In this document: in pieces, positions 37,721 to 45,892 of the stretch
Position numbering within the stretch: the stretch's first letter is position 1
Layout of the letters: each line of letters begins with the position of its first letter
Assembly: GCA_040877935.1 (NCBI GenBank)
Contig: JBBDNB010000063.1
Location: 1-45,892, forward strand
Reading direction: 5' to 3'
DNA from: Chitinophagales bacterium
GTDB taxonomy: Bacteria; Bacteroidota; Bacteroidia; Chitinophagales; CAIOSU01
DNA: 45,892 bases
Made by a program: the position numbers and the translations under genes
The notes under the pieces: model-generated
What the model saw: only the letters and a program-made list of their open reading frames with translations
Database searches by the model: none
What the model was told of the DNA's origin: nothing

Positions 37721-38749
37721 TCACAACCTCGGACAGGGCACTCGTAATTTGCTCAATGTTGAAGGCCTTAGCCCCAGGTACACCATTGAAATTTCAAAGC
37801 CCCCTACTCCATAGCTGACTTCCCGCAACTTGGATAAATTCACATCGTAATTGGCTATCAGTTTAAACCGCTTGTACTGATAACCAGCTTGGGGAACCAG
37901 CGCATCCTTTGTGCGGTAAGCAGCACCTATAAAAAATACACTCTCCCGCAAAAAACCATCTGCCTGCGGATGAAAACCCATTAAAAGAGAAGCCACTCCT
38001 TCCTGCGCCTTTTTCTGATAGGAATAGAAAAAACCCGGCTCTATGTGCAATGATCTGCTAATTTGGTAATCCACACCTGCATGAATGGCCGGGCGCATTC
38101 CCAACCTGTTGGCCATGCCATAAAAACTCTCTCGCGGTCGGTTGAGATGGGTCATTCCCAAACCTATGTGGGTACTTAAATATTCATTTACCCTAATTGT
38201 AAGTCGCAGCCCAGCATTAAGATCAGGATAAATAATGGCTTCAGTTGCATTGGCTTCCTGGTTGGGCAGATCGGTATCAAAAGCAATGTCCTGCCACTGC
38301 GAATCAAAATACAGAGCAGTATAATCTATACGCTTTTGAATAAACCTGATTCCCACTCCCATAGAGAGAATTACCTGATCGTTATGCCCCATAACTTTAT
38401 GATAAGCAAACGAAAGCCCGGCTTTATTGACAGAAAGATTGCCATCTCCTGCATTGTCGTTGAAAAAGACCAGCCCCATTCCCATCCAGTCTTTTGAGGG
38501 TAGTTTTTTTCGCAGCATAGCCATATCCCCATACACCGATAATGAGCGGTAATTCGACATGCGATTGTCCCTGGCCCAGGGCCACTGCTGTTTGAAATTG
38601 CCCCCTACCCTATAATCTTCCTGGAAAAAACCGGTATGCGCAGGATTCAATTGCAATGGTGCGGCATAAAACTGTGTGAAATGCAGATCCTGTGCCTGCA
38701 AAAGACAGGCACTCATTATAAAAAACAATATGATCAAATAGCGTCTCAT
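37721..38749 (-). CDS. PorP/SprF family type IX secretion outer-membrane protein
   Basis: The 342-residue protein has a signal peptide (ending CLLQAQ) and the PorP/SprF opening DLHFTQFYAAPLQLNPAHTGFF, followed by beta-barrel-like strands and the typical end GGFEISMVY...CPRL. Family members interact with a cognate large surface protein and are needed for its export or anchoring by the T9SS, as SprF is for SprB. It overlaps the upstream 1685-residue surface-protein gene by 4 bases (ATGA), which fits a dedicated partner pair. The family call is firm; which substrate it serves is inferred from linkage. Confidence 0.93.
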   Translation of the reverse strand: MRRYLIILFFIMSACLLQAQDLHFTQFYAAPLQLNPAHTGFFQEDYRVGGNFKQQWPWARDNRMSNYRSLSVYGDMAMLRKKLPSKDWMGMGLVFFNDNAGDGNLSVNKAGLSFAYHKVMGHNDQVILSMGVGIRFIQKRIDYTALYFDSQWQDIAFDTDLPNQEANATEAIIYPDLNAGLRLTIRVNEYLSTHIGLGMTHLNRPRESFYGMANRLGMRPAIHAGVDYQISRSLHIEPGFFYSYQKKAQEGVASLLMGFHPQADGFLRESVFFIGAAYRTKDALVPQAGYQYKRFKLIANYDVNLSKLREVSYGVGGFEISMVYLGLRPSTLSKLRVPCPRL

Positions 38750-41700
38750 CTCAACAATGTTATGTTTCCTTTTCGCAATGGTGTTTCTGTGCCATTTCTA
38801 AACCAGGCTTTCAAGGTGAAAGTGTAAACTTCCTGTTCCTGGGCTTTTCCTTTGTATGTGCCATCCCATCCGCGTTCCAAGCTATTAGATTCAAATACCA
38901 GCTCTCCCCAGCGATTGTATATTTTCAGTTCCAGCCTTTCCACTCCAAAACCTTTTACATACAATACATCATTATAGCCATCGGCATTGGGAGAAAAAGC
39001 ATTGGGCAAATCTACCAATCCGCGGTAGGTCATTTCCATTTCCTTGCAATATTCTGATATACAATCGTGCTCATTGATAGCTGTAAGACAGGGGCGATAG
39101 TTTCCTTCGTATTCATAGATATGTTCTGGACTGACCTGCTCGGAAAAGTTTCCATCATCAAAATCCCATTCATAGCGAAGGGCTCCGGTACTTCTGTTTT
39201 GAAATCTTATTCTGCTGAAAATGGGAAATACATTGGTGTCGGTTTCAAAATAAGCTGTAGGGTAATCATAAGCATGCAGGGGCTGTATTATGCTGTCACT
39301 AAGGTTACAGGAATTGGGGTTATCGACCACCAAAAGCAATTCATATGTTCCTGCTTGTTGCAAGGTAAAAACCGGAATACTATCAGAACTGATACTGTTG
39401 CCATTTAAATACCAGGAATAATCCTCAACATTAAAACTTACATTTTCTATTTCTGGCTGATAAGGGTAACAATCTCCGGGAGCGGAAAAACCAGCCAGTA
39501 CCGGTAATTTTCCCAGTGCCCTTGCATAAGCAGTATCTGTAAGGTTACAAGTGGCCGGATTACTTGCCACCAACATAATTTCAAATATACCCGTATCACT
39601 GAAAACTTTTTCCGGCTCAAATAAATCACTGAATGTACTGTCGCTAAAAATCCACTGGTAGTCGGTTGCATTGATGCTGTTGTTGTTAAAATCCAATACC
39701 AGTGAGTCACACAGTTCAGCAGTCATAATAGTATCAAATGCTGCAAACACGGAATCGTCAATCAGCCTGATTTGTGCTGTGGCACTATCAGAGATATTAC
39801 AAGTAGATGAATCCGTTCCCACCAGGAGAATATCCACTGTACCTGTATTGGTAAAAGTATAATCCAGGGTATCAGTACTGCTTGTAAAACCATTGCTGAA
39901 AAACCAATCCGTATTTGCAGAAGGACCGTTTTGATTGTACAATTGAACAGAAAGGGGCACACAGGCAAGGGTATCCAAGGCAGAAACCTCCATCACCAAA
40001 CGCCTTTTAAATTCAATATTGAGCTTGAAAGTATCCGTCAGGTTGCAAGTGGAATCATTGAATACAATGAGCTGGACTTCATAAATCCCGGATGTATCAT
40101 AGCGGTAAACCGGATTATCCAAAACACTGCTGTCTCCATTTCCAAAATACCAAATACCGCTGTCAGCCAGGCTACTTAAATTGTTGAACTGTATTACCAG
40201 GCTATCGCAATTATCAGCCAAATGCGTGGTATCATATGCAGCGAATACAGAATCGTCTGTACCAAATACCCCACCATAGGCAGTATCAGTTAAATTACAT
40301 GAATTGGGATCTTGCACCACCAATTGTGCGGAATGGATTCCGGCCTGATTGAAAGTCATTAAAACCGTGTCGTCACTTGCTGTCGCTCCATTGCTGAATG
40401 TCCACAACAAATTGGCCGAGTCAGAACTTTCACTCAGGTTGTAAAATTCAACATCAAGCGGAACACATGCTATGTTTTCACTAACGCCCACTTCCGCATT
40501 TATCCTGGGCTTCAATTCCACCGGCATTGTTGCAGTGTCAGTTTGGTTGCAAGTGGTATGATTGTATGCAATAAGCTGTACCTCATAAATACCGACACTG
40601 TCGTATGAATACTGTGGACTGGTCAAAGTGCTGCTATCTCCAGTTCCAAAATACCATTGATAGGCATTGGCCAAAATACTTTGATTGTTAAACTGCAAAT
40701 AAATACTATCGCAATTATTAATAAGTTCAAGCGAATCAAATGCTGCAATTACGGTATCATTGCGTACTAAAATTTCCTGATAAGCTGTATCAGTAATATT
40801 GCAGGTATTGGAATCAGTTACAACCAGCATTACTTCATAAGTACCTGCCTGGTCAAAAAGGTAATTTACAGTATCGTCAGTGCTGCTGAATCCATTGCTG
40901 AAAAACCATTGCAGGGTATCTCCCGTACCACTTCGGTTATAAAACTGCACATCAAAAGGAAGGCATTCAGAAGTATCAGAAGCAAAAACATCTACCCTTA
41001 CACGGGGATAGAACTCAACTATAGCCGTTGCTGTATCAATCAAGTTACAGGCATCTACATTTCGCGCAATAAGTTTGATTTCATAAATACCCGAATCCCT
41101 GTACACATGAACGGGACTGGTAGATGTTGAAGTTGTATTGTCGCCAAAATCCCAGGTGAATGAGTTTCCATCGATGCTTGTATTTGTAAAATCAACGATC
41201 ATACTGTCGCAGTTGCTGATGGTACTGAAATTAAATCCGGCAAAAACACTGTCGTCAATGGCTACAACCTGGGTAATCACTGTGTCGATAAAAACCGTAT
41301 TGCTACAGGTAGTACTATCGATGCTCACCAGCATAATTTGAAAAACACCGGCTTGGGTGTAGGTGTGATTTACTATACTGGTATCTTCTATAATTGTACT
41401 GTCACCCAAATTCCAGTAAATATAATCCGCATTGGGGTTGTCCAGTTCCAACTGTACATCAAGTGGTACACAACCATCTTGAGTATTGATATTTACTTCA
41501 GACTCAAGAAAATTGATATTGAATTTAAAAGCCGCAAGATTACAATTTGAACTTCTATTGATATTGGAAACCACACCGGGAGTAGTAGGAAAATCGCTAT
41601 TACCGCCACAGCCCCCACACACAGCCTGGTAAACCGTTCCACTTTTATCAAAGCGGCTGGTGCCTCCATCTACGTGTTCTTCTGATATATTCCCCCCCAT

Positions 41701-43803
41701 ATATGTTGCATATTCTAGTGTTCTTGCATTTTCTGACAAAACCATCAGATAAAAATCATCACCATCAGTTGTTGATTGGAATGCATCTGTTGTAAGCGGC
41801 AAGCCTGCTATAGAACCACTACCCAGACGGTCTCCACCCCAACCACTGATGTATATGCTTTTGCATACATCATCTACCAGGAATGCAGTGGGTGAAATCA
41901 ATGGAAGATTATTGCCAATTCCAATGGTAGTTTGTAATCGAAGAGAGTCCAACTCTTCATTAAGACCGGCAAGAAACAGACCGCTGTTGGGATTATTGAA
42001 AATTCCTGGTGTGGAATTCATCACACCCTCGGTTTGCCCCAGGATATATACATTTCGGTCTATATCAAGGTCTATAAAATAGCTTTGATCGTAAGCAACT
42101 GTGCCAAAAAATGTACCGCTAATTATATTGTCACCTGCCTGGTTGATCCGAACAATAAAACCATCTACACTTCCATTGAAAGTGGTATTCAATCCATTTT
42201 GGCCTACAGGAAAATTGAAACTATTGGTACCCCCACAAACATAGAGATTGCCGGCATCGTCCAGTGCCATTGCATAGGCTGCATCGTTTTGTGACCCACC
42301 GAGATATGAGCTCCATACCATTGCATCAAGGTCTGGCGAAAGCTGAAAAACACAGGCATCCTGACCGCCCTGGGCTACTGGTTGGAAGACACCCCCTGTG
42401 ACCGGAAAATTCGATGAATTTGTGCTTGAGGCCACATAGATATTGCCTTGATCATCAACAATGACCTCGCCCCTGAACTGATCACCATAATTATATTGCA
42501 TAAGTGCTGTAGCATTGTCATTTATTCCATCATTATCCGTTCCGCCAATGTATGTAGAACCCAACAATGCAGATCCGTCTGCATTGAATTTTGTAACAAA
42601 AATATCCGTTCCATCACTGAAAACTGCACCATTATTGGGAAATGAAACGGCACTTCCACCATTAAAAATTCTGTCAAATGCATCCAAACTTGTAGGGAAA
42701 TCAATTGATCCGGTAGACCCCATTACAATAAGCTCATTATTGCTGTTTACAACCAAACTACTGGGAAGTTCTGTATCAACCCCTCCCAAATAAGTAGAAT
42801 AGATCAGGGCAGATCCATCTGAAGTAAATTTGCTAATGCCCACATCTACCACACCTGAAAAATTTTCCTGAAAAGCTCCTGTTGTTGTCGGGTAATTTGC
42901 CCCAAAAACAATTCCCCCGGCATACAAGCTTCCGGCACTATCATAAGTGGCGGTAAATCCAAAATTATCGGAAAAAGAACCGGTATAGGTTGAAAATATA
43001 ATATCCGGATCAATGACCAATTCATAATCAGGATTGTATTCACTGCCAATTTCAAATTTCAAAGTATTGCCCTGCAAATAAAACCGGCAGCTTACCTCCA
43101 TTCTCTCCCCTGCAATCTCCTGGTATGCCAAAAGATTAGTTTCCCTGATTTCAAACAATGAACTGCGATAATGCAAGTCCTTGCCTTTAATCCAAATACT
43201 GTCCAGCCCTTCATATTCAATGGCAATTGCACTGTGATCGGCTCCGGGTTCCAGTCTAAATTGATATTTGAAATAACTGCTCTCGCCCTGGAAGAGCTCC
43301 AGATCAATACCGGAATACAATTCTTTATATACCGTTTGCTGATAGGATGAAACATTAGCAGCCCATTTACCAGGGTCATTTCCCCTAAAATAATTGTAAT
43401 AATGTTCAAAAGGATATTGGGCTTCGGGTAGAGTAGCCTGGGCATTTTTAAAATTCATCCGGTATGCATGGGTTTTCAATTCCGGTTGTTTGTTTCCATT
43501 TTTAGCCGCATGACCAAATACTTCATTTAAATCATCGCTGTCGAAATGCTGAAAAGTAAGGGCCTTATTTTCAAGATAAATACTGCCATTATTCATTGGA
43601 ACTTTGTAGAGTACGCGCTCATCCCATTGACCTTTATTGGGAATGAATTGTACAATACCTTTTTCTAATAGAGTAGAATTGGAAAGATCAGAATTGGGGT
43701 TGTGGGCAAATAAATTTTCTGAGGGAAACAAGAAAGCAGCAAAACACAATAGAAGCATTGTCTTTACAAAGCATATAGAGACTGTGTTTGAACTTTTCAA
43801 CAT
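38746..43803 (-). CDS. Large T9SS surface protein: SBBP propeller, ten PKD-like domains, gliding-type CTD
   Basis: This 1685-residue protein carries an N-terminal signal peptide (about 1-33, ending NLFA). The next region (about 50-260, FIPNKGQWDERVLYKV) is the DUF7948-type domain that often starts such proteins. Residues about 265-760 form SBBP beta-propeller-type repeats (FSTYTGSFSDNFGFT, YSTYLGG, GSTYIGG, WSSYLGG). Residues about 770-1588 hold ten PKD-like domains of two alternating types. The C-terminus (about 1597-1685, LPNAFSPNADGYNDV, IYNRWGELVFES, GWDGTYKG) is the gliding-motility-type (type B) T9SS sorting domain. The protein is therefore expected on the cell surface, with the coupled PorP/SprF protein as partner. 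Likely role: adhesin or structural surface filament; no enzyme motif is seen. Confidence 0.95.
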   Translation of the reverse strand: MLKSSNTVSICFVKTMLLLCFAAFLFPSENLFAHNPNSDLSNSTLLEKGIVQFIPNKGQWDERVLYKVPMNNGSIYLENKALTFQHFDSDDLNEVFGHAAKNGNKQPELKTHAYRMNFKNAQATLPEAQYPFEHYYNYFRGNDPGKWAANVSSYQQTVYKELYSGIDLELFQGESSYFKYQFRLEPGADHSAIAIEYEGLDSIWIKGKDLHYRSSLFEIRETNLLAYQEIAGERMEVSCRFYLQGNTLKFEIGSEYNPDYELVIDPDIIFSTYTGSFSDNFGFTATYDSAGSLYAGGIVFGANYPTTTGAFQENFSGVVDVGISKFTSDGSALIYSTYLGGVDTELPSSLVVNSNNELIVMGSTGSIDFPTSLDAFDRIFNGGSAVSFPNNGAVFSDGTDIFVTKFNADGSALLGSTYIGGTDNDGINDNATALMQYNYGDQFRGEVIVDDQGNIYVASSTNSSNFPVTGGVFQPVAQGGQDACVFQLSPDLDAMVWSSYLGGSQNDAAYAMALDDAGNLYVCGGTNSFNFPVGQNGLNTTFNGSVDGFIVRINQAGDNIISGTFFGTVAYDQSYFIDLDIDRNVYILGQTEGVMNSTPGIFNNPNSGLFLAGLNEELDSLRLQTTIGIGNNLPLISPTAFLVDDVCKSIYISGWGGDRLGSGSIAGLPLTTDAFQSTTDGDDFYLMVLSENARTLEYATYMGGNISEEHVDGGTSRFDKSGTVYQAVCGGCGGNSDFPTTPGVVSNINRSSNCNLAAFKFNINFLESEVNINTQDGCVPLDVQLELDNPNADYIYWNLGDSTIIEDTSIVNHTYTQAGVFQIMLVSIDSTTCSNTVFIDTVITQVVAIDDSVFAGFNFSTISNCDSMIVDFTNTSIDGNSFTWDFGDNTTSTSTSPVHVYRDSGIYEIKLIARNVDACNLIDTATAIVEFYPRVRVDVFASDTSECLPFDVQFYNRSGTGDTLQWFFSNGFSSTDDTVNYLFDQAGTYEVMLVVTDSNTCNITDTAYQEILVRNDTVIAAFDSLELINNCDSIYLQFNNQSILANAYQWYFGTGDSSTLTSPQYSYDSVGIYEVQLIAYNHTTCNQTDTATMPVELKPRINAEVGVSENIACVPLDVEFYNLSESSDSANLLWTFSNGATASDDTVLMTFNQAGIHSAQLVVQDPNSCNLTDTAYGGVFGTDDSVFAAYDTTHLADNCDSLVIQFNNLSSLADSGIWYFGNGDSSVLDNPVYRYDTSGIYEVQLIVFNDSTCNLTDTFKLNIEFKRRLVMEVSALDTLACVPLSVQLYNQNGPSANTDWFFSNGFTSSTDTLDYTFTNTGTVDILLVGTDSSTCNISDSATAQIRLIDDSVFAAFDTIMTAELCDSLVLDFNNNSINATDYQWIFSDSTFSDLFEPEKVFSDTGIFEIMLVASNPATCNLTDTAYARALGKLPVLAGFSAPGDCYPYQPEIENVSFNVEDYSWYLNGNSISSDSIPVFTLQQAGTYELLLVVDNPNSCNLSDSIIQPLHAYDYPTAYFETDTNVFPIFSRIRFQNRSTGALRYEWDFDDGNFSEQVSPEHIYEYEGNYRPCLTAINEHDCISEYCKEMEMTYRGLVDLPNAFSPNADGYNDVLYVKGFGVERLELKIYNRWGELVFESNSLERGWDGTYKGKAQEQEVYTFTLKAWFRNGTETPLRKGNITLLR
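39040..41490 (-). repeat. Alternating two-type PKD repeat array (coding)
   Basis: Ten PKD-like units of about 82 residues lie in the large T9SS protein. Units 1, 3, 5 and 7 open with a C-x-P-x-x-V-Q-x-x-N pattern (CVPLDVQLELDN, CLPFDVQFYN, CVPLDVEFYN, CVPLSVQLYN); units 2, 4, 6 and 8 open with NCDS-type starts (NCDSMIVDFTN, NCDSIYLQFNN, NCDSLVIQFNN, LCDSLVLDFNN). Units 9 and 10 are divergent. Units 1-9 carry a late S/T-x-CN-type motif (TCNITDTA, NSCNLTDTA), so most have two cysteines. This implies duplication of an A-B pair. Confidence 0.85.
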
Positions 43804-44215
43804 AATTAATCAAGTTAGTAAAAAAAGAAGGTATTTTAATGTAATCTTCAATTAAAATTTAATTTATTCAATTTTTTGCTTAATGCTGTTTTAAATCCGG
43901 GATTTTGTATAAAAATGTAAATGTCAGTAGTCTTCTCCTGATTTTGGATGGATTCAACCCGGAATATACAACCTATCATATAACTAAACTGCTTTCTTTC
44001 TGATAATCAGATAAAATCCCTGTTATCAAAATAGATAATAGGAGCATCGCTCATAGGTGAACTGAGTTCGATAATTATTTAAGAGCTCAGGTCATTAGAA
44101 ATTCATAATTTACCGAAGTGTTCTTCGGCCTCATATAAAAAATAAGCGATTAGATGCAATCATCCTTTTCTAAAAAACATAGTTTCACTATATTCTGCAC
44201 AAAAACAAATTTACC
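43804..44215. other. 412-base divergent intergenic region
   Basis: This AT-rich spacer lies between the leftward surface-protein gene and the rightward metallo-hydrolase gene. No open frame, tRNA or repeat family is supported. It holds a short perfect hairpin (CCGAAG 44113-44118, loop TGTT, CTTCGG 44123-44128) of unknown role. I saw no full TAnnTTTG promoter match facing either gene; promoters must be present but deviate from the consensus. Confidence 0.6.
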
Positions 44216-45052
44216 ATGAATATTTACAGCATAGAAACCGGGTTTTTCAAACTGGATGGCGGTGCCATGTTTGGCGTAGTGCCCAAAACCTTGTGGAGCC
44301 GATACCACGAACCTGATAAAGACAACCTCTGCACCTGGGCCATGCGTTGTATGTTGGTTGAGGAAGGCAACAAACTGATATTGATCGACACAGGAATGGG
44401 CGATAAGCAGAGCCAAAAATTTTTCAGCCATTACCAACCACATGGTGAGGATAGTTTGGAAGGCTCACTGAAAAAATACGGCTTTCATCCCGATGATATT
44501 ACCGATGTGATATTGACCCACCTGCATTTTGATCATTGTGGGGGAGCCGTAGAGCGAAATAAAGAAGGAAAACTACTGCCCACTTTTAAAAACGCCACTT
44601 ATTGGAGCAATCAAAAACACTGGGAATGGGCCGTGAATCCTAATCAAAGGGAGAAAGCCTCTTTTTTAAAAGAAAATATTCTGCCCATAGAAGAAAGCGG
44701 GCAGTTGAAATTTATTGAAGCAGGGAAATCGCCTTTTGATTTTATGGAATTTACTCTGGCCAATGGACACACCGAATCGCAATTGATTCCGGAGATCAAT
44801 TATAAAGGAAAAACCCTGGCCTATTGTGCCGACCTGCTGCCCTCTCCTGCCCACATCCCCATTCCCTATGTTATGGGCTATGATGTACGGCCACTTGTGA
44901 CTATGGATGAAAAGGATGAATTCCTGAAAAAGGCTTTGGAAAAGGATTATGTGCTTTTTTACGAGCACGATCCCAAAATAGAATGCAGTACATTAATACA
45001 AACTGAAAAAGGAATAAAAGCGGGTGAAAAATTTCCATTCAGCAATTTCTAA
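44216..45052 (+). CDS. Metallo-beta-lactamase-fold hydrolase (lactonase-like)
   Basis: A 278-residue cytoplasmic enzyme with the complete dinuclear zinc site of the family: His102, His104, Asp106 and His107 in THLHFDHCGG, His185 (NGHTE), Asp206 (YCADLL) and His251 (YEHDP). Overall layout (N-terminal DTGMG loop at 58-62, motif spacing, final His about 145 residues after the HxHxDH motif) is like the AHL-lactonase/quorum-quenching branch and related hydrolases, but substrate is not deducible. No signal peptide is present. It is divergent from the surface-protein gene and ends 60 bases before the tRNA. Confidence 0.85.
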   Translation: MNIYSIETGFFKLDGGAMFGVVPKTLWSRYHEPDKDNLCTWAMRCMLVEEGNKLILIDTGMGDKQSQKFFSHYQPHGEDSLEGSLKKYGFHPDDITDVILTHLHFDHCGGAVERNKEGKLLPTFKNATYWSNQKHWEWAVNPNQREKASFLKENILPIEESGQLKFIEAGKSPFDFMEFTLANGHTESQLIPEINYKGKTLAYCADLLPSPAHIPIPYVMGYDVRPLVTMDEKDEFLKKALEKDYVLFYEHDPKIECSTLIQTEKGIKAGEKFPFSNF

Positions 45053-45069
45053 GAAAAAAGAATTATTAA

Positions 45070-45100
45070 TTGGCTTCAATAAATGAAATGACTATTTTTG
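45070..45100 (+). promoter_or_regulatory. Promoter of the CAT-anticodon tRNA gene
   Basis: TTGG (45070-45073) is followed after 19 bases by TATTTTTG (45093-45100), a full TAnnTTTG match. Initiation about 7 bases later would fall a few bases before the mature tRNA 5' end at 45113. Confidence 0.7.
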
Positions 45101-45112
45101 TGCCTCAAATTT

Positions 45113-45189
45113 GGCGAGATAGCTCAGCTGGTTAGAGCGCAGCATTCATAATGCTGAGGTCGAGGGTTCGAGCCCCTCCCTCGCTACCA
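45113..45189 (+). tRNA. tRNA-Met (CAT anticodon, probably elongator)
   Basis: A 77-base cloverleaf with encoded CCA. D-arm sequence TAGCTCAGCTGGTTAGAGC, anticodon stem CAGCA/TGCTG around loop TTCATAA (anticodon CAT), and T-arm GAGGG-TTCGAGC-CCCTC are all clear. The acceptor stem pairs GGCGAG with CTCGCT, including a G1-T72 wobble, and position 7-66 is an A-C mismatch. Elongator methionine is most likely; tRNA-Ile2 (CAT modified to lysidine-AU) cannot be excluded by anticodon alone. The initiator type is unlikely because the anticodon stem lacks the three G-C pairs. Confidence 0.93.
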
Positions 45190-45194
45190 CAGAT

Positions 45195-45228
45195 AACGGA
45201 AGCTTTTTTAGAAGGCTTCCGTTTTTTT
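45195..45228 (+). terminator. Intrinsic terminator after the tRNA
   Basis: AACGGAAGC (45195-45203) pairs with GCTTCCGTT (45215-45223) around an 11-base loop, followed by a T7 run. It lies 5 bases past the CCA end. On the other strand no U-run follows, so it works only for the tRNA transcript. Confidence 0.85.
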
Positions 45229-45250
45229 GTTGCCTGACATAGGCTTAGTT

Positions 45251-45799
45251 TCACTGCTTCACCATTTTCCCGCTTTTCATTATTTCTCCGTTTTCACTGC
45301 TGATCTTATAGAAATATATGCCTTCTGCGAATTGGCTGATATTGATTTGTTCCGTTCCAGATTGGATTTGCTTGCTAAAAACTTTCTTTCCCGAAAGTGA
45401 GTAGAGTTCAAGTATTCCAGTCATTTCGTTTTGAATATACCAGGTGGTGTGGGCAGGGTTGGGGTAAGTTTTTATATAGGTTTTTTGCTTGTCCTGGATG
45501 TTTAAAAATAAATAGTCGCATTTTGAAGAGGGAGTGACCTTATATAAAATATTGTCATCTTCATAACATTGCACCTGAAACACTTCATTGTCTGTATAGC
45601 AGGCGTAATTTGGAATAACGTAATTATTCACCGCACCTAATTTTTCTATAACAGTAAATCTTTCCGGAACAATTATAAAATCGCTGTTGAAATCTATGTG
45701 GTAACCGGTATAATAGCGCAGTGTATCATTATTGACGATCATTTCACCCGTTGAATCTATCACTTGTTTTAATACCATTTTAACTATAAAATGCCGCAT
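45251..45799 (-). pseudogene. Probable 5'-truncated T9SS type A-sorted protein
   Basis: The 182-residue frame ends in a recognisable type A T9SS sorting domain (about residues 110-182: TYPNPAHTTWYIQN, LELYSLSGKKV, INISQFAEGIYFYKIS, GKMVKQ). Proteins with this domain need a signal peptide, but none exists here: the frame begins MRHFIVKMVLKQVID and an in-frame stop lies 30 bases upstream (45830-45832). An alternative start is the ATG at 45778. The gene is therefore most likely the 3' remnant of a longer exported protein, lost by deletion or frameshift. No other frame up to the window edge offers a signal peptide joined to it. Confidence 0.6.
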
Positions 45800-45892
45800 T
45801 AAAATTATTCCTGTAATGGTGGTTTGAGGTTATACTCTTAATGGTGTCCGGTTTCATGGAGTTTACTGTTTTGTGCAGCCATTCCCTTAGGT

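Noticed and set aside
39040-41490. Periodic repeats as a non-coding array
   Set aside because: The periodicity of about 250 bases is explained by tandem PKD domains in one frame.
42448-42793. Plus-strand frames opposite the SBBP region
   Set aside because: Shadows of the 1685-residue gene; no family similarity or plausible starts.
44150-44443. Minus-strand frame of 97 codons overlapping the metallo-hydrolase start
   Set aside because: It overlaps a strongly supported gene on the other strand and has no recognisable features.
45834-45892. Minus-strand short frame reading MAAQNSKLHETGHH at the edge
   Set aside because: Too short and cut by the window end; might be the end of a real gene but cannot be supported.

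Overview
The window looks like a chromosomal segment of a Bacteroidota bacterium, probably one of the gliding or type IX secretion (T9SS) lineages rather than Bacteroides itself; I cannot place it to genus. Four things point there: promoters of the form TTTG-N18..20-TAnnTTTG, start codons mostly without Shine-Dalgarno sequences, PorP/SprF and gliding-type C-terminal sorting domains, and a ribosomal operon with no tuf gene after fusA. DNA is AT-rich throughout and I see no insertion sequence, phage gene or CRISPR array.

Left part (1-13.9 kb). A 1777-residue secreted adhesin-like protein (Ig-like, SprB-type, beta-helix-like and very glycine-rich segments) runs rightward and meets aroK end to end. 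The hairpin between them lies inside the last codons of aroK. Next comes a leftward cluster: sodium:solute symporter, GNAT acetyltransferase, M20D amidohydrolase, stand-alone alanine racemase-like protein, ornithine/alanine-racemase-family protein, then aroK. The first four are spaced by a few bases or overlap, so they are probably one transcript for uptake, deacylation and racemisation of amino-acid derivatives. Upstream of these, pssA and an aminopeptidase P gene are coupled, and the latter is divergent from rpsL.

Middle (14.0-34.0 kb). A single uninterrupted str-S10-spc-alpha locus: rpsL, rpsG, fusA, rpsJ, rplC, rplD, rplW, rplB, rpsS, rplV, rpsC, rplP, rpmC, rpsQ, rplN, rplX, rplE, rpsN, rpsH, rplF, rplR, rpsE, rpmD, rplO, secY, infA, rpmJ, rpsM, rpsK, rpsD, rpoA, rplQ. 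It starts at a strong promoter and ends at a strong terminator. rpmJ (38 codons) encodes a zinc-less L36, and L17 carries a charged tail of about 145 residues. carA, eno and a DivIC/FtsB-type division gene follow.

Right part (34.0-45.9 kb). Mostly leftward envelope and surface genes: a pentapeptide-repeat lipoprotein, a papain-family lipoprotein with an EGF-like module, an outer-membrane protein, a PorP/SprF protein, and a 1685-residue SBBP/PKD protein with a gliding-type C-terminal domain. The last two overlap by 4 bases. Then come a rightward metallo-beta-lactamase-fold hydrolase, a tRNA with anticodon CAT that has its own promoter and terminator, and a likely 5'-truncated T9SS-sorted protein gene.

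The best candidates for something little described are the two-racemase/amidohydrolase/symporter cluster, whose alanine racemase has several changed active-site positions, and the alternating two-type PKD array in the PorP-linked surface protein. The rest is well-known biology with local oddities.
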